Positions 1 through 6,156 are shown, numbered from the stretch's first letter. The stretch: DNA of 8,561 nucleotides from NIOZ-UU13 sp048635425 (GCA_048635425.1 JAIVYN010000170.1:1-8561), one strand, 5' to 3'. The notes: generated from the letters alone by a model not told the origin. Numbers and translations are program-made.

Positions 1-2
1 GT

Positions 3-347
3 TCGATAAGTCCCTACACTGTGCAGTGGACGGTGATTAGTGAACCCAATGAAGGGACTGGGGTTATAGAGACAGCGGCTGCCGAGGACACGAGTATTAC
101 CCTAACAGCCCTGGGCGAGTATGTCTTTCAGTTAGAGGCCTTTGATGGTGAATACTCCGGTTCGGACACGGTCACAATCAACGTGTATAACGATAATTGT
201 GAAGCAACCCAGTCACTGCCGGACTATGTGCCCCTGGTAGGGGACCTCAACGGGGATTGCCGGGTCGATGAAGCTGATATGGCATTGCTGGAAGAAAACT
301 GGCTGCAGGATAATTTATTGACTGAAGAGTGGTTCAAGGTCGATTAA
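3..347 (+). CDS. C-terminal end of a secreted PKD/Ig-like protein with a dockerin-type tail (5' partial)
   Basis: The reading frame is open to the left edge of the window, so this is the last 114 codons of a longer gene; the first in-frame ATG, at 21, is internal to the domain and is not a believable start. The first ~60 residues read as a PKD/Ig-like beta domain (VQWTVISEP, then LGEYVFQLEAFDGEYSGSDTV), of the kind found in large planctomycete surface proteins. After a linker comes one EF-hand-like dockerin loop at 243-278 (DLNGDCRVDEAD), with Asp/Asn at the calcium-coordinating positions, followed by the helix ADMALLEENWL. Only one loop is visible, whereas cellulosomal dockerins carry two. 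Known role of the family: calcium-dependent attachment or assembly of extracellular, often carbohydrate-active, proteins. The catalytic or repeat portion lies outside the window, so the substrate cannot be stated. Confidence 0.75.
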   Translation, partial: SISPYTVQWTVISEPNEGTGVIETAAAEDTSITLTALGEYVFQLEAFDGEYSGSDTVTINVYNDNCEATQSLPDYVPLVGDLNGDCRVDEADMALLEENWLQDNLLTEEWFKVD

Positions 348-373
348 CTGGTGTCACTATTGATTGGAGCTTA

Positions 374-419
374 CCGGGGCATTTGATATGCGTATCAAAC
401 GCCCCGGCTCATATTTTTA
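374..419 (+). terminator. Rho-independent terminator after the dockerin gene
   Basis: A near-perfect hairpin lies 26 bp after the stop codon. CCGGGGC (374-380) pairs with GCCCCGG (401-407) and TTTGATA (382-388) pairs with TATCAAA (393-399), with one A/C mismatch and a TGCG loop. It is followed by the T-rich run ATATTTTTAT on the plus strand. No such T-run follows on the minus strand, so it should act mainly on the dockerin gene and not on asnS, which arrives from the other side. Confidence 0.8.
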
Positions 420-525
420 TGTATTGTAAGGATTCCTCTGTCCGCAATGGCCGCGAGACTACGAGGTCGTGCCATTGAAGCTAAACGACCTGCAAATTCC
501 GGTGTTGCGGGATGAAACATCGTCG

Positions 526-2034
526 TCAGATGTAAACTTTGTCCATCATTCTTGGGAAGGGTATGCACTGTCGGATATGTTTTTGAGCGGCCAGCCAGGC
601 GATGGTTCTTTCGACGCCGAGTCCGAAGCCGCCGTGCGGCACTGAGCCGTATTTTCGCAAATCCAGGTACCATTCGTAATTTTCGATATCCAGGCCCTGT
701 TCGTTTATTCGCGCGACCAGCAGGTCGTGGTCGTCTTCTCTCATTGAGCCTCCGATGATTTCGCCGAAGCCGGCGGGGGCAAGCAAATCGAAATTCAAGA
801 CCACCTTTTCATTGTCCCTGTCGGCCTTCATATAAAAAGCCTTGGCCTCTTTGGGATAGTGCGTAACAAAGACGGGTTTGTCGTGCATTTGTGAAATAAT
901 GGTCTCGTCCGAGCCGCCGAGGTCTTTGCCCCACCGAAATTCAGCAGCCAATTCGGCGTGCCTGGGATTGTTTTCGATTTTTGTATCTGTCTCGACAAGA
1001 GCGGTTCGCAATTCAATCAGCTCAGCGGCAATTTTATCTTTCTGCCATTGTTTTATTTGGCCTGCCTGCTGGGTTTCAAGCTCGCTGATTCTGGTTTCGT
1101 ATTGCTGCTTTTGGTTTTGCAGCTCCTTCAACTGCCCGGCGAGAAAGTCCCGCGTCCTCTGGCTTCTCAGGATGTCAACCACCTCGGTATAAGTTAATCT
1201 GTAAAAAGGCGGTTTGATTTTTTCAAGCGATGCGATGTCGGCCTCTAATGTTTCGAGCTCGCTTTTGTTATTTTGCAAAACTTGGGCGATTATAAAGGAG
1301 ACGAAATTTTCAGCTAATTCGAGCAGGCCGCCAAGGTCGATGAACGCCACTTCCGGCTCGACCATCCAGAACTCGGTCAGATGCCTTCGGGTCTTGCTCT
1401 TTTCCGCCCTGAAGGTCGGCCCAAAGCAATAGACCTTGCCGAAGCTCATCGCCGCTGATTCGAGATGCAACTGGCCGGTCTGGGTCAGGTACAGGGGGGC
1501 GCCGAAATAATCGACTTCAAAGAGCGTTTGTTCTTCTTCACCGGCTGTGGCTGTAAGGATGGGCGTGTCGATTAGAATAAAACCGTTGTCATTAAAAAAT
1601 CTGCGGATTGCGTCGATAACGGTATGCCGAATCTTTCCGATACACCACTGCCGCTGTGAGCGAAGGTGCAGGTGACGGTGCTTGAGGAGAAAATCTGTGC
1701 CGTGCGATTTCGGCGTGATAGGATAACCATCCGCCGGCGAGATTATTTGTGCATCGGTTACCGCTAATTCGTAGCCGCCGACGCTTCTTTCATCCGCCCG
1801 AACGGTGCCGGTAACGGTCAGCGATGATTCCTGACCAAGGTGTTTTAGCTGGCTGAAAAGCTCACCAGGTATTTTGCTTTTTTCAACGACACACTGGCAA
1901 AGTCCAGTGCCGTCGCGGAGGACTAAAAATTGAACTTTGCCGCTTGAACGGCCCTTGTACAACCAGCCGGCTAATATAACTTCTTTGTCAACAAAGTTAG
2001 ATAAATCGCAGATTCGGGTAAAAGAATCTTTCAT
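526..2034 (-). CDS. asnS: Asparaginyl-tRNA synthetase
   Basis: This class IIb synthetase charges tRNA-Asn with asparagine in the cytoplasm. Residues ~15-100 form the OB-fold anticodon-binding domain. The catalytic core follows: motif 1 region around 150-162 (GFILIDTPIL), the amino-acid pocket segment QTGQLHLE (185-192), motif 2 from FRAEKS to RHLTEFWMVEPE (208-228), and motif 3 GFGLGVERTIAW (469-480). The HLTEFWMVEPE string is typical of AsnRS and not AspRS. Two oddities are visible. First, a stretch of about 65-75 residues rich in E, Q, K and L (~291-365) sits between the helix ending in VVDILR and the conserved FRWGKDLGGSDET, where E. coli AsnRS (466 aa, from memory) has only about 10 residues. 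Second, the C terminus reads IPFPRMMDKVYI, nearer to archaeal-type enzymes than the usual bacterial IPFPRTP ending. The start ATG overlaps the glyS stop as ATGA, implying translational coupling in one operon. Confidence 0.95.
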   Translation of the reverse strand: MKDSFTRICDLSNFVDKEVILAGWLYKGRSSGKVQFLVLRDGTGLCQCVVEKSKIPGELFSQLKHLGQESSLTVTGTVRADERSVGGYELAVTDAQIISPADGYPITPKSHGTDFLLKHRHLHLRSQRQWCIGKIRHTVIDAIRRFFNDNGFILIDTPILTATAGEEEQTLFEVDYFGAPLYLTQTGQLHLESAAMSFGKVYCFGPTFRAEKSKTRRHLTEFWMVEPEVAFIDLGGLLELAENFVSFIIAQVLQNNKSELETLEADIASLEKIKPPFYRLTYTEVVDILRSQRTRDFLAGQLKELQNQKQQYETRISELETQQAGQIKQWQKDKIAAELIELRTALVETDTKIENNPRHAELAAEFRWGKDLGGSDETIISQMHDKPVFVTHYPKEAKAFYMKADRDNEKVVLNFDLLAPAGFGEIIGGSMREDDHDLLVARINEQGLDIENYEWYLDLRKYGSVPHGGFGLGVERTIAWLAAQKHIRQCIPFPRMMDKVYI

Positions 2035-3509
2035 AAATCCAGTTTCTCCCGTAAGTGGTTGAGCAGTTGGTCGGTTGAGACTCTTACCTGGTCCATCGAG
2101 TCGCGGTCGCGGACGGTGACAGTATTGTCTTCTTTTGTCTGGCCGTCAACGGTGAGGCAGAATGGTGTGCCAGCCTCATCTTGCCTGCGGTAGCGTCGGC
2201 CGACCGCGCCCTTTTCATCGTAGAAGCAATTGAAATATCTTTTCAGGTCGTTGTAGATATTCTTGGCTATTTCCGGCATACCTTCTTTTTTAACCAGAGG
2301 GAAGACAGCGACTTTCACAGGTGCAAGGGCGGGATGAAATCTTAAAAGGTTTCTTGTTTCGCCGCGAACTTGTTCTTCGTCATAAGCATCGACCAGAAAG
2401 GCAAGCGCACTTCTGTCGATGCCGGCACTGGGCTCAATCACATAAGGTATGTATCGCTGTTTCTTCTCGTCATCGAAATAAGACAGCGGGCCTTTATTGT
2501 AATCCTCGGCTTCGGCGACCAATTCGATATTCGTCAGCTCCCGGTCGTTTTCGTACCATTTATTGAGCGTCCTCATGCCGCGTTGATGCTGCCGCAGGTC
2601 GTAGTCCGTGCGGTTGGCGATGCCTTCAAGCTCCTGCCAGTCGCCGCTGCCGAACGGGAACCTGTATTCGACATCCACGCAGCTCTTGGCATAATGGGCA
2701 AGCTCATCGGCATCGTGCTCGCGGAAGTGCAGGTTTTCCTTCTTCATACCTAATTCGATATACCAGTCGAACCGTGCCTGCTTCCAGTGCTCGAACCACT
2801 GCTCATCGGTGCCCGGCTCACAGAAAAACTCAAGCTCCGCCTGCTCGAATTCGCGTGTCCGGAAGATAAAGGCCTTGGTCGTTACCTCATTGCGGAAGCT
2901 TTTGCCTATCTGGGCGATGCCGAAAGGTATCTTTACTCTGGTGGTATCGAGCACGTTTCTGAAATTGGCAAAGATTCCCTGAGCGGTCTCCGGCCGAAGC
3001 TGTATCGTCATCGAGTCATCAACGTTGGCACCCATCCGGGTCTCGAACATCAGCTTAAAAGGCATCGGCTCGGTAAACTGTCCCACCATCCCGCAATTGG
3101 GACATACCTTGTTGCTCAGGTCCTGCGCCCTGGCCATAGCTGCATCGATTGCGATATGCTCGGTATGCTCCTGTGTTTGCTCGGTAACTTTTTCCTTGAG
3201 GTGGTCAACGCGGGTTCGGGTATTGCACTTTTTACATTCGGCTATCAGGTCGGCGAATTTGTCGGCGTGACCGCTCGATTTCCAGACCATCGGGTGCATA
3301 AGGATACTGCAATCGAGCCCGACCACGTCGTCGCGCATTTGCACGACGCTTTTCCACCAGGCCTTTTTGACGTTGTTTTTTAATTCGACCCCGAGCGGCC
3401 CATAGTCGTAGCAACTCGCCAGACCGCCGTAGATTTCGCTGGACTGAAATATAAAACCCCTTCGCTTACACAGCGACACGATGTCGTCGAGCTTGGCAAT
3501 TTTAGCCAT
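2031..3509 (-). CDS. glyS: Glycyl-tRNA synthetase, alpha2 (single-chain) type
   Basis: This cytoplasmic class II enzyme charges tRNA-Gly. It is the dimeric single-polypeptide form, not the bacterial alpha2beta2 form, and its 492 residues are full length. Visible landmarks are the N-terminal GGLASCYDYGPLG (28-40), two Cys pairs CKKC (92-95) and CPNC (136-139) that probably bind zinc, and RPETAQGIF (172-180). Motif 2 is SFRNE (204-208), FEQAELEFF (221-229) belongs to the active site, and motif 3 is EPSAGIDRSALAF (359-371). A C-terminal anticodon-binding domain runs from ~396 to the end (PVKVAVFPLV, then GTPFCLTVD). The start ATG has GGAG upstream with a 7-base spacing. It is the first gene of a glyS-asnS operon; its TGA overlaps the asnS ATG. 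No T-box leader or other riboswitch is apparent in the short 5' leader. Confidence 0.97.
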   Translation of the reverse strand: MAKIAKLDDIVSLCKRRGFIFQSSEIYGGLASCYDYGPLGVELKNNVKKAWWKSVVQMRDDVVGLDCSILMHPMVWKSSGHADKFADLIAECKKCNTRTRVDHLKEKVTEQTQEHTEHIAIDAAMARAQDLSNKVCPNCGMVGQFTEPMPFKLMFETRMGANVDDSMTIQLRPETAQGIFANFRNVLDTTRVKIPFGIAQIGKSFRNEVTTKAFIFRTREFEQAELEFFCEPGTDEQWFEHWKQARFDWYIELGMKKENLHFREHDADELAHYAKSCVDVEYRFPFGSGDWQELEGIANRTDYDLRQHQRGMRTLNKWYENDRELTNIELVAEAEDYNKGPLSYFDDEKKQRYIPYVIEPSAGIDRSALAFLVDAYDEEQVRGETRNLLRFHPALAPVKVAVFPLVKKEGMPEIAKNIYNDLKRYFNCFYDEKGAVGRRYRRQDEAGTPFCLTVDGQTKEDNTVTVRDRDSMDQVRVSTDQLLNHLREKLDL

Positions 3510-3539
3510 ACTTAGTCTCCAAAATTATTGATTGGGCTT

Positions 3540-3567
3540 ATTATATAAGCGAATCCGCCAATTACAA
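3540..3567 (-). promoter_or_regulatory. Promoter of the glyS-asnS operon
   Basis: On the minus strand a -35 box TTGTAA (3562-3567) and a perfect -10 box TATAAT (3540-3545) are separated by 16 bp. The predicted start lies about 25 bp before the glyS ATG, giving a very short leader. The same TTGTAA/TATAAT pair occurs ahead of the MNT-HEPN operon at 7355-7383, which supports both calls. Confidence 0.65.
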
Positions 3568-3586
3568 GAACTGAAAGCGGCGGTTT

Positions 3587-3642
3587 GAATATCGAATCCT
3601 TCGGCCGTGCTCAGGATAGGTAACGAACAATGAATATCGAAT
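3587..3642. repeat. Intergenic repeat with two GAATATCGAAT copies and an inner CTTCGGC..GCTCAGGATA piece
   Basis: The 11-mer GAATATCGAAT occurs at 3587-3597 and again at 3632-3642. Between them, CCTTCGGCCGTGCTCAGGATA resembles the dispersed repeat core at 4576-4601 and 7546-7571. This looks like decayed dispersed-repeat material between glyS and the HTH gene, with no coding potential. Confidence 0.5.
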
Positions 3643-3661
3643 TATGAAATTAGGGAGCTTA

Positions 3662-3739
3662 ATGAAAATTTTATGGAATTTTTATTTGGCATTTTGTGTT
3701 TTTATGTTAACATTACTTATAGAGGTTAACGTAGGTTAA
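3662..3739 (+). other. Possible small hydrophobic ORF (25 codons), doubtful
   Basis: ATG at 3662 opens a 25-residue frame ending in TAA at 3737-3739. It is almost entirely hydrophobic from residue 4 (LWNFYLAFCVFMLTLLI), as a single membrane helix would be. AGGGAG lies just upstream, with a short 4-base spacing to the ATG. An alternative start at 3644 gives 31 residues. The region is T-rich, which yields hydrophobic codons by chance, and the frame runs through three of the GTTAAC boxes. No family is recognised. Confidence 0.15.
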
Positions 3740-3759
3740 CTTGATATACTATGGTTAAC
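3706..3759 (+). promoter_or_regulatory. Operator/promoter with four GTTAAC boxes ahead of the HTH-Doc module
   Basis: Four exact copies of the palindromic hexamer GTTAAC lie at 3706-3711, 3725-3730, 3735-3740 and 3754-3759. Start-to-start spacings are 19, 10 and 19 bp, so the layout is symmetric and close to whole helical turns; three copies read GGTTAAC. Between the last two boxes is an extended -10 element, TG-A-TATACT (3742-3750), whose start point would fall inside the fourth box. The natural inference is an autoregulatory operator bound by the HTH protein encoded from 3822. No good -35 box is seen, which fits an extended -10 promoter. Confidence 0.5.
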
Positions 3760-3821
3760 GAACGAGCTTGTGATTTAATGCTATATTATATAAGTACTTA
3801 CGAATAATTGGAGCCTTTTTT

Positions 3822-4079
3822 ATGAAAAAAGATGAATATCTTACAATTCCCCAGTTGGCCGAGATTTTAGGCATTAGCAGAATCGCCGTGTACAGGAAGG
3901 TCAAAAAAGGCCAGATAAAAGCTGTAAAGATTGGAAGAGCTTACGCTGTCCCTCAGAAACAAATCGCAGCTATTTTAGGAAAGACCCTAAGCCAGCAGGA
4001 TAAAAAGGAAATTGACCACGCCGTAACAAAGACCGTTAAAGAGTATGGCCATACACTGAAGCTTTTGGGCTCTGAATAA
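3822..4079 (+). CDS. Excisionase/MerR-like HTH protein, probable antitoxin of the Doc-type toxin
   Basis: This is an 85-residue protein with an HTH_17/excisionase-like winged-helix domain at about 6-48 (YLTIPQLAEILGISRIAVYRKVKKG, then the wing IKAVKIGRAYAVP). A charged helical tail follows at 56-85 (KKEIDHAVTKTVKEYG). The start has GGAG eight bases upstream. Its stop and the downstream ATG share one base (TAATG), so the two genes are translationally coupled. In TA modules the small upstream DNA-binding protein usually represses the operon and neutralises the toxin through its C-terminal segment. I infer that role here, with the tail as the toxin-binding part and the GTTAAC boxes as its likely target. 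A stand-alone excisionase of an integrated element is less likely, because no integrase or attachment site is visible. Confidence 0.8.
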   Translation: MKKDEYLTIPQLAEILGISRIAVYRKVKKGQIKAVKIGRAYAVPQKQIAAILGKTLSQQDKKEIDHAVTKTVKEYGHTLKLLGSE

Positions 4080-4501
4080 TGAAGACAATAACCCTACAAG
4101 AGGTCGAGTATATCGCTTTCAAATTGGCCAGAAAGAAATTCTCTTTTGACGAGCCGATTCCGGATTTCTCTACCCGTTTTCCCAATGCCCTGGAGAGCTG
4201 CTTAGCTGTCCCTTTTCAAAGGTTCTCAGGCAAATCTTTATATCCGACTCTCGTAGCCAAAGCGGCTATGCTTTTTTACCTTCTTATCAAAAACCATCCC
4301 TTTCAGAACGGCAATAAACGCATCGCGATGACAACGTTATTCGTATTCTTATACAGGAACGGCAAATGGCTCAAAGTCGATACGCAGGAGCTTTATAATT
4401 TTACGGTATGGGTCGCTCAAAGCCCCCGCACCGTCAAGGACGAAACCGTCAAAGCCACCGAAAAATTCCTAAAAACACATTTGGTAAAGCTGGAAAAATA
4501 G
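4079..4501 (+). CDS. Doc/Fic-family toxin (death-on-curing type)
   Basis: This is a 140-residue single-domain Fic-fold protein of the size of phage P1 Doc (126 aa). The signature HPFQNGNKR is at 73-81 on the loop before the helix IAMTTLFVFL. As in Doc, Lys (K80) replaces the second Gly of the AMP-transferring Fic motif HxFx(D/E)GNGR. P1 Doc uses this variant fold to phosphorylate and inactivate EF-Tu, so the likely role is a growth-arresting kinase held in check by the upstream HTH protein. The acidic metal-binding position of the motif is Asn here (N77; D70 in P1 Doc), so activity or metal use may differ. The last 17 codons have a diverged duplicate at 6075-6125. A frame on this strand running from 4408 past the stop is a shadow. 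Confidence 0.85.
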   Translation: MKTITLQEVEYIAFKLARKKFSFDEPIPDFSTRFPNALESCLAVPFQRFSGKSLYPTLVAKAAMLFYLLIKNHPFQNGNKRIAMTTLFVFLYRNGKWLKVDTQELYNFTVWVAQSPRTVKDETVKATEKFLKTHLVKLEK

Positions 4502-4540
4502 ACCAACACCACACCGAACTTAACCGCCAATTACATAGAC

Positions 4541-4617
4541 CCCGTCCTGAGCGAAAAAAGCCTGCCTTGAGCCCATTCGGCTGCGCTCAGGGTAAACTCC
4601 GCCGAAGGGTCGAAGGG
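4541..4617. repeat. Dispersed repeat downstream of the Doc-type gene
   Basis: The stretch contains TCCTGAGCG and the 26-bp core 4576-4601 (TTCGGCTGCGCTCAGG, then GTAAACTCCG), followed by GCCGAAGGGTCGAAGGG. The core matches 7546-7571 at 24 of 26 bases and resembles the piece at 3598-3617. TTCGG and CCGAA arms make it partly palindromic. It fills the gap between the convergent doc and flagellin genes, where I see no clear terminator. Confidence 0.65.
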
Positions 4618-4663
4618 TTTCATAATCAATAATCAATTGAAACGGCCGGGCGGGGGACAGTAT

Positions 4664-5443
4664 TTACTTTAGCAGCCTATTGAGTTCATCGGCCATAAGG
4701 TTTGAGTGTGATTGGATTGCGAGGGCGGCTTTTAGTCTGACTTGATTGGCTGTTAGAGATGCTGCCTCCTGGGCAATATTAACGTCTGAGATTCTCGACT
4801 CGCTGGCGAGGAGATTTTCGACCTTTAAATCGAGGACCGAAGCGGTGCTTTCAAGTCTGTTTGCGGCGGTGCCGATGTCGGCGCGGTAGGCAGTCAGGTT
4901 ACCGAGAGTACTGTCTATTGCTGCACTGGCTGCTTGAGGGTCGCTGATCAGGTCAACAGGATCGACGCTGATGTCGCCGGGTCTGGCTATAGAGATTATT
5001 TCGCCGCCACCGAGTGAAATTGCTATAGGCGAACCATCTTGTTCGAGCAGCTCAATACTATTGAAGCTGGTAGTTTCGGTAATCTGGGTATTCAGCTCAG
5101 CAAGCTGATTGAATTCGTTCTGCATAATGCTTATTTGCTGGTCTGAATAAACGCCGCTTGAAGCCTGCATTGCCAGTTGCTTCATTCGGACGAGATTGCC
5201 ACTCATAAGACCGGCGGCGCCGTCGGCGGTTTGAATCATGGAAACGGCGTCATTTATATTTCTGGAACTTTGCTGTGCTACAGCTATTTCGCCACGCAAC
5301 TGGTCACTTATTGCCATGGCCGCCGCGTCGTCTTTGGCGCTGTTTAGGACAAGGCCGGAAGAGAGTCTGCTGACGGATTGAAACAAATCCTCTTGAATTT
5401 GGGACACATTTGTACCGAGATTTATGTTGTTTATTGCAGACAA
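4664..5443 (-). CDS. Short flagellin
   Basis: This filament subunit is built from the conserved N- and C-terminal flagellin regions with almost no variable middle. The N-terminal D0/D1 part carries RLSSGLVLNSAKDDAAAMAIS (about 26-46) and the run NINDAVSMIQTADGAAG. The C-terminal part has ESRISDVNIAQEAASLTANQV (about 215-235) and ends HSNLMADELNRLLK. At 259 residues it lacks the surface-exposed D2/D3 domains of long flagellins. I chose the TTG start at 5443 because GGAGAG sits 7 bases upstream and the protein then begins MSAINNINLGTNVS, which fits flagellin N termini. In-frame ATGs at 5479 and 5467 would add 12 or 8 residues (RGGERRSL) that do not look like flagellin and encode the SD. No other flagellar genes are in the window; export would be through the flagellar type III apparatus. 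Confidence 0.9.
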   Translation of the reverse strand: MSAINNINLGTNVSQIQEDLFQSVSRLSSGLVLNSAKDDAAAMAISDQLRGEIAVAQQSSRNINDAVSMIQTADGAAGLMSGNLVRMKQLAMQASSGVYSDQQISIMQNEFNQLAELNTQITETTSFNSIELLEQDGSPIAISLGGGEIISIARPGDISVDPVDLISDPQAASAAIDSTLGNLTAYRADIGTAANRLESTASVLDLKVENLLASESRISDVNIAQEAASLTANQVRLKAALAIQSHSNLMADELNRLLK

Positions 5444-5491
5444 ACTTCGTCTCTCCCCACCCCTCATAGAAATTTGCATTGATTAGCCGAA

Positions 5492-5518
5492 AAACCGGCA
5501 AAAAAAACGGTTTTTTCA
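5492..5518 (-). promoter_or_regulatory. Candidate sigma-28-like promoter of the flagellin gene
   Basis: On the minus strand TGAA (5515-5518) and GCCGGTTT (5492-5499) are 15 bp apart. This resembles the flagellar sigma consensus TAAA-N15-GCCGATAA, with one mismatch in the -35 and three in the -10. It lies about 50 bp before the TTG start. The stretch also contains A- and T-runs that could fold, so the match is only suggestive. Confidence 0.3.
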
Positions 5519-5588
5519 ACTATTTATAATATAAGAAATAATATCGCAGGTTCCAAAGAAACAGCCGATAATTATTTCAACTTTTGGT

Positions 5589-5617
5589 TTGGCGGGTGCT
5601 GTGGTTTTAGGTATGAT
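5589..5617 (+). promoter_or_regulatory. Candidate promoter of the plus-strand MNT gene
   Basis: TTGGCG (5589-5594) and TATGAT (5612-5617) are separated by 17 bp and match the sigma-70 boxes at four and five of six positions. The start codon at 5654 follows about 30 bases after the expected start point, with AGGA just upstream of it. Confidence 0.4.
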
Positions 5618-5653
5618 AGAATTTGAATCTTCAGGGTTTGTCAGGACAGATGT

Positions 5654-5959
5654 ATGAACAAGAATATAGTAATAGCGGAAGACATAATCCGAGAGTTTTG
5701 TGAGCGGCATTATATTCGCCGGTTAGCCATTTTTGGCTCGGCGCTACGCGATGACTTTGGTCCGGAAAGTGATGTGGATATGTTGGTGGATTTTATGCCG
5801 GGTCATACTCCTGGCTTTTTCAAGTTGTTCGAAATGGAAGAAGAGCTATCAGGCTTATTAGGCGGTCACAAGGTGGATATGCGGACACCGGAAGATTTGA
5901 GCAGATATTTCCGCAATAAGGTTGTCGCAACAGCACAGGTGCAATATGTCCGAAATTGA
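5654..5959 (+). CDS. MNT-type minimal nucleotidyltransferase (MntA-like antitoxin) with a broken HEPN partner
   Basis: This 101-residue protein has the nucleotidyltransferase signature GS-x10-DxD: G28 S29 in AIFGSALRDDFG, then D40 and D42 in SDVDMLVDF, with the third acidic residue probably D75 (HKVDMRT). All catalytic residues are present and the length is normal for the family, so the protein could still be active. In characterised pairs, MntA-like proteins inactivate the partner HEPN RNase (HepT) by transferring AMP to it. Here the expected partner immediately downstream survives only as its C-terminal end (5956-6075), so this antitoxin appears orphaned. The C terminus VVATAQVQYVRN fits the family end. 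Confidence 0.85.
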   Translation: MNKNIVIAEDIIREFCERHYIRRLAIFGSALRDDFGPESDVDMLVDFMPGHTPGFFKLFEMEEELSGLLGGHKVDMRTPEDLSRYFRNKVVATAQVQYVRN

Positions 5960-6075
5960 CAACGTTCGTGTTTATTCACGGCTATTTTGATATCAACCTT
6001 GATGTGGTGTGGGAGACAGTCACCGAAGACCTGCCATCCCTGATTGTCCAGCTTAAAAAGATTGTACCCAATTAA
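5956..6075 (+). pseudogene. C-terminal remnant of a DUF86/HepT-type HEPN toxin
   Basis: In the frame through 5971, the stretch reads FIHGYFDINLDVVWETVTEDLP, then SLIVQLKKIVPN and TAA at 6073-6075. This matches the end of DUF86 HEPN proteins (typically ...HGYFDIDLxxVWxxVxxDLP). The first ~75-80 residues, including the Arg of the RNase motif Rx4-6H, are missing, and the sequence joins directly to the end of the MNT gene. No start codon or ribosome site is available, so it is a deletion remnant of the toxin that once followed the MNT gene. Confidence 0.75.
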
Positions 6076-6125
6076 AAGCCTCAGAAAAATTCCTGAAAAC
6101 ACATCTCGTAAAGCTCGAAAAATAG
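6075..6125 (+). pseudogene. 51-bp remnant of the 3' end of a second doc gene
   Basis: The frame reads KASEKFLKTHLVKLEK then TAG, against KATEKFLKTHLVKLEK then TAG at the end of the intact Doc-type gene (4451-4501). By eye 45 of 51 bases agree; all mismatches but those in the Ser/Thr codon are silent. Homology begins abruptly at AAAGCC, one base inside the HEPN remnant's stop codon, and ends at the stop codon. It is therefore a piece of a diverged doc paralogue or a partial duplication, not a functional gene. Confidence 0.8.
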
Positions 6126-6156
6126 CCGGTTTTTCCGTAGCAGGTTAAATTGAGAG

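Noticed and set aside
445..477. Inverted repeat CAATGGC / GCCATTG as a terminator for asnS
   Set aside because: The 7-bp stem encloses a 19-base loop with no T-run after it on the minus strand, so it is too weak to call.
878..1192. Plus-strand frames opposite the AsnRS insertion
   Set aside because: They are Cys/Ser/Leu-rich shadows of the Q/E/K-rich coiled-coil codons on the minus strand, without independent signals.
2787..3383. A 198-codon open frame on the plus strand inside glyS
   Set aside because: It is fully antisense to the well-supported glyS gene, shows no recognisable family, and arises from codon bias of the real frame.
3510..3570. T-box riboswitch ahead of glyS
   Set aside because: The leader from the predicted promoter to the ATG is only about 25 bases, far too short for a T-box.
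3822..4079. HTH gene as an integrase-linked excisionase of a mobile element
   Set aside because: No integrase, attachment repeats or tRNA target are visible, and the one-base overlap with the Doc-type gene fits a TA module better.
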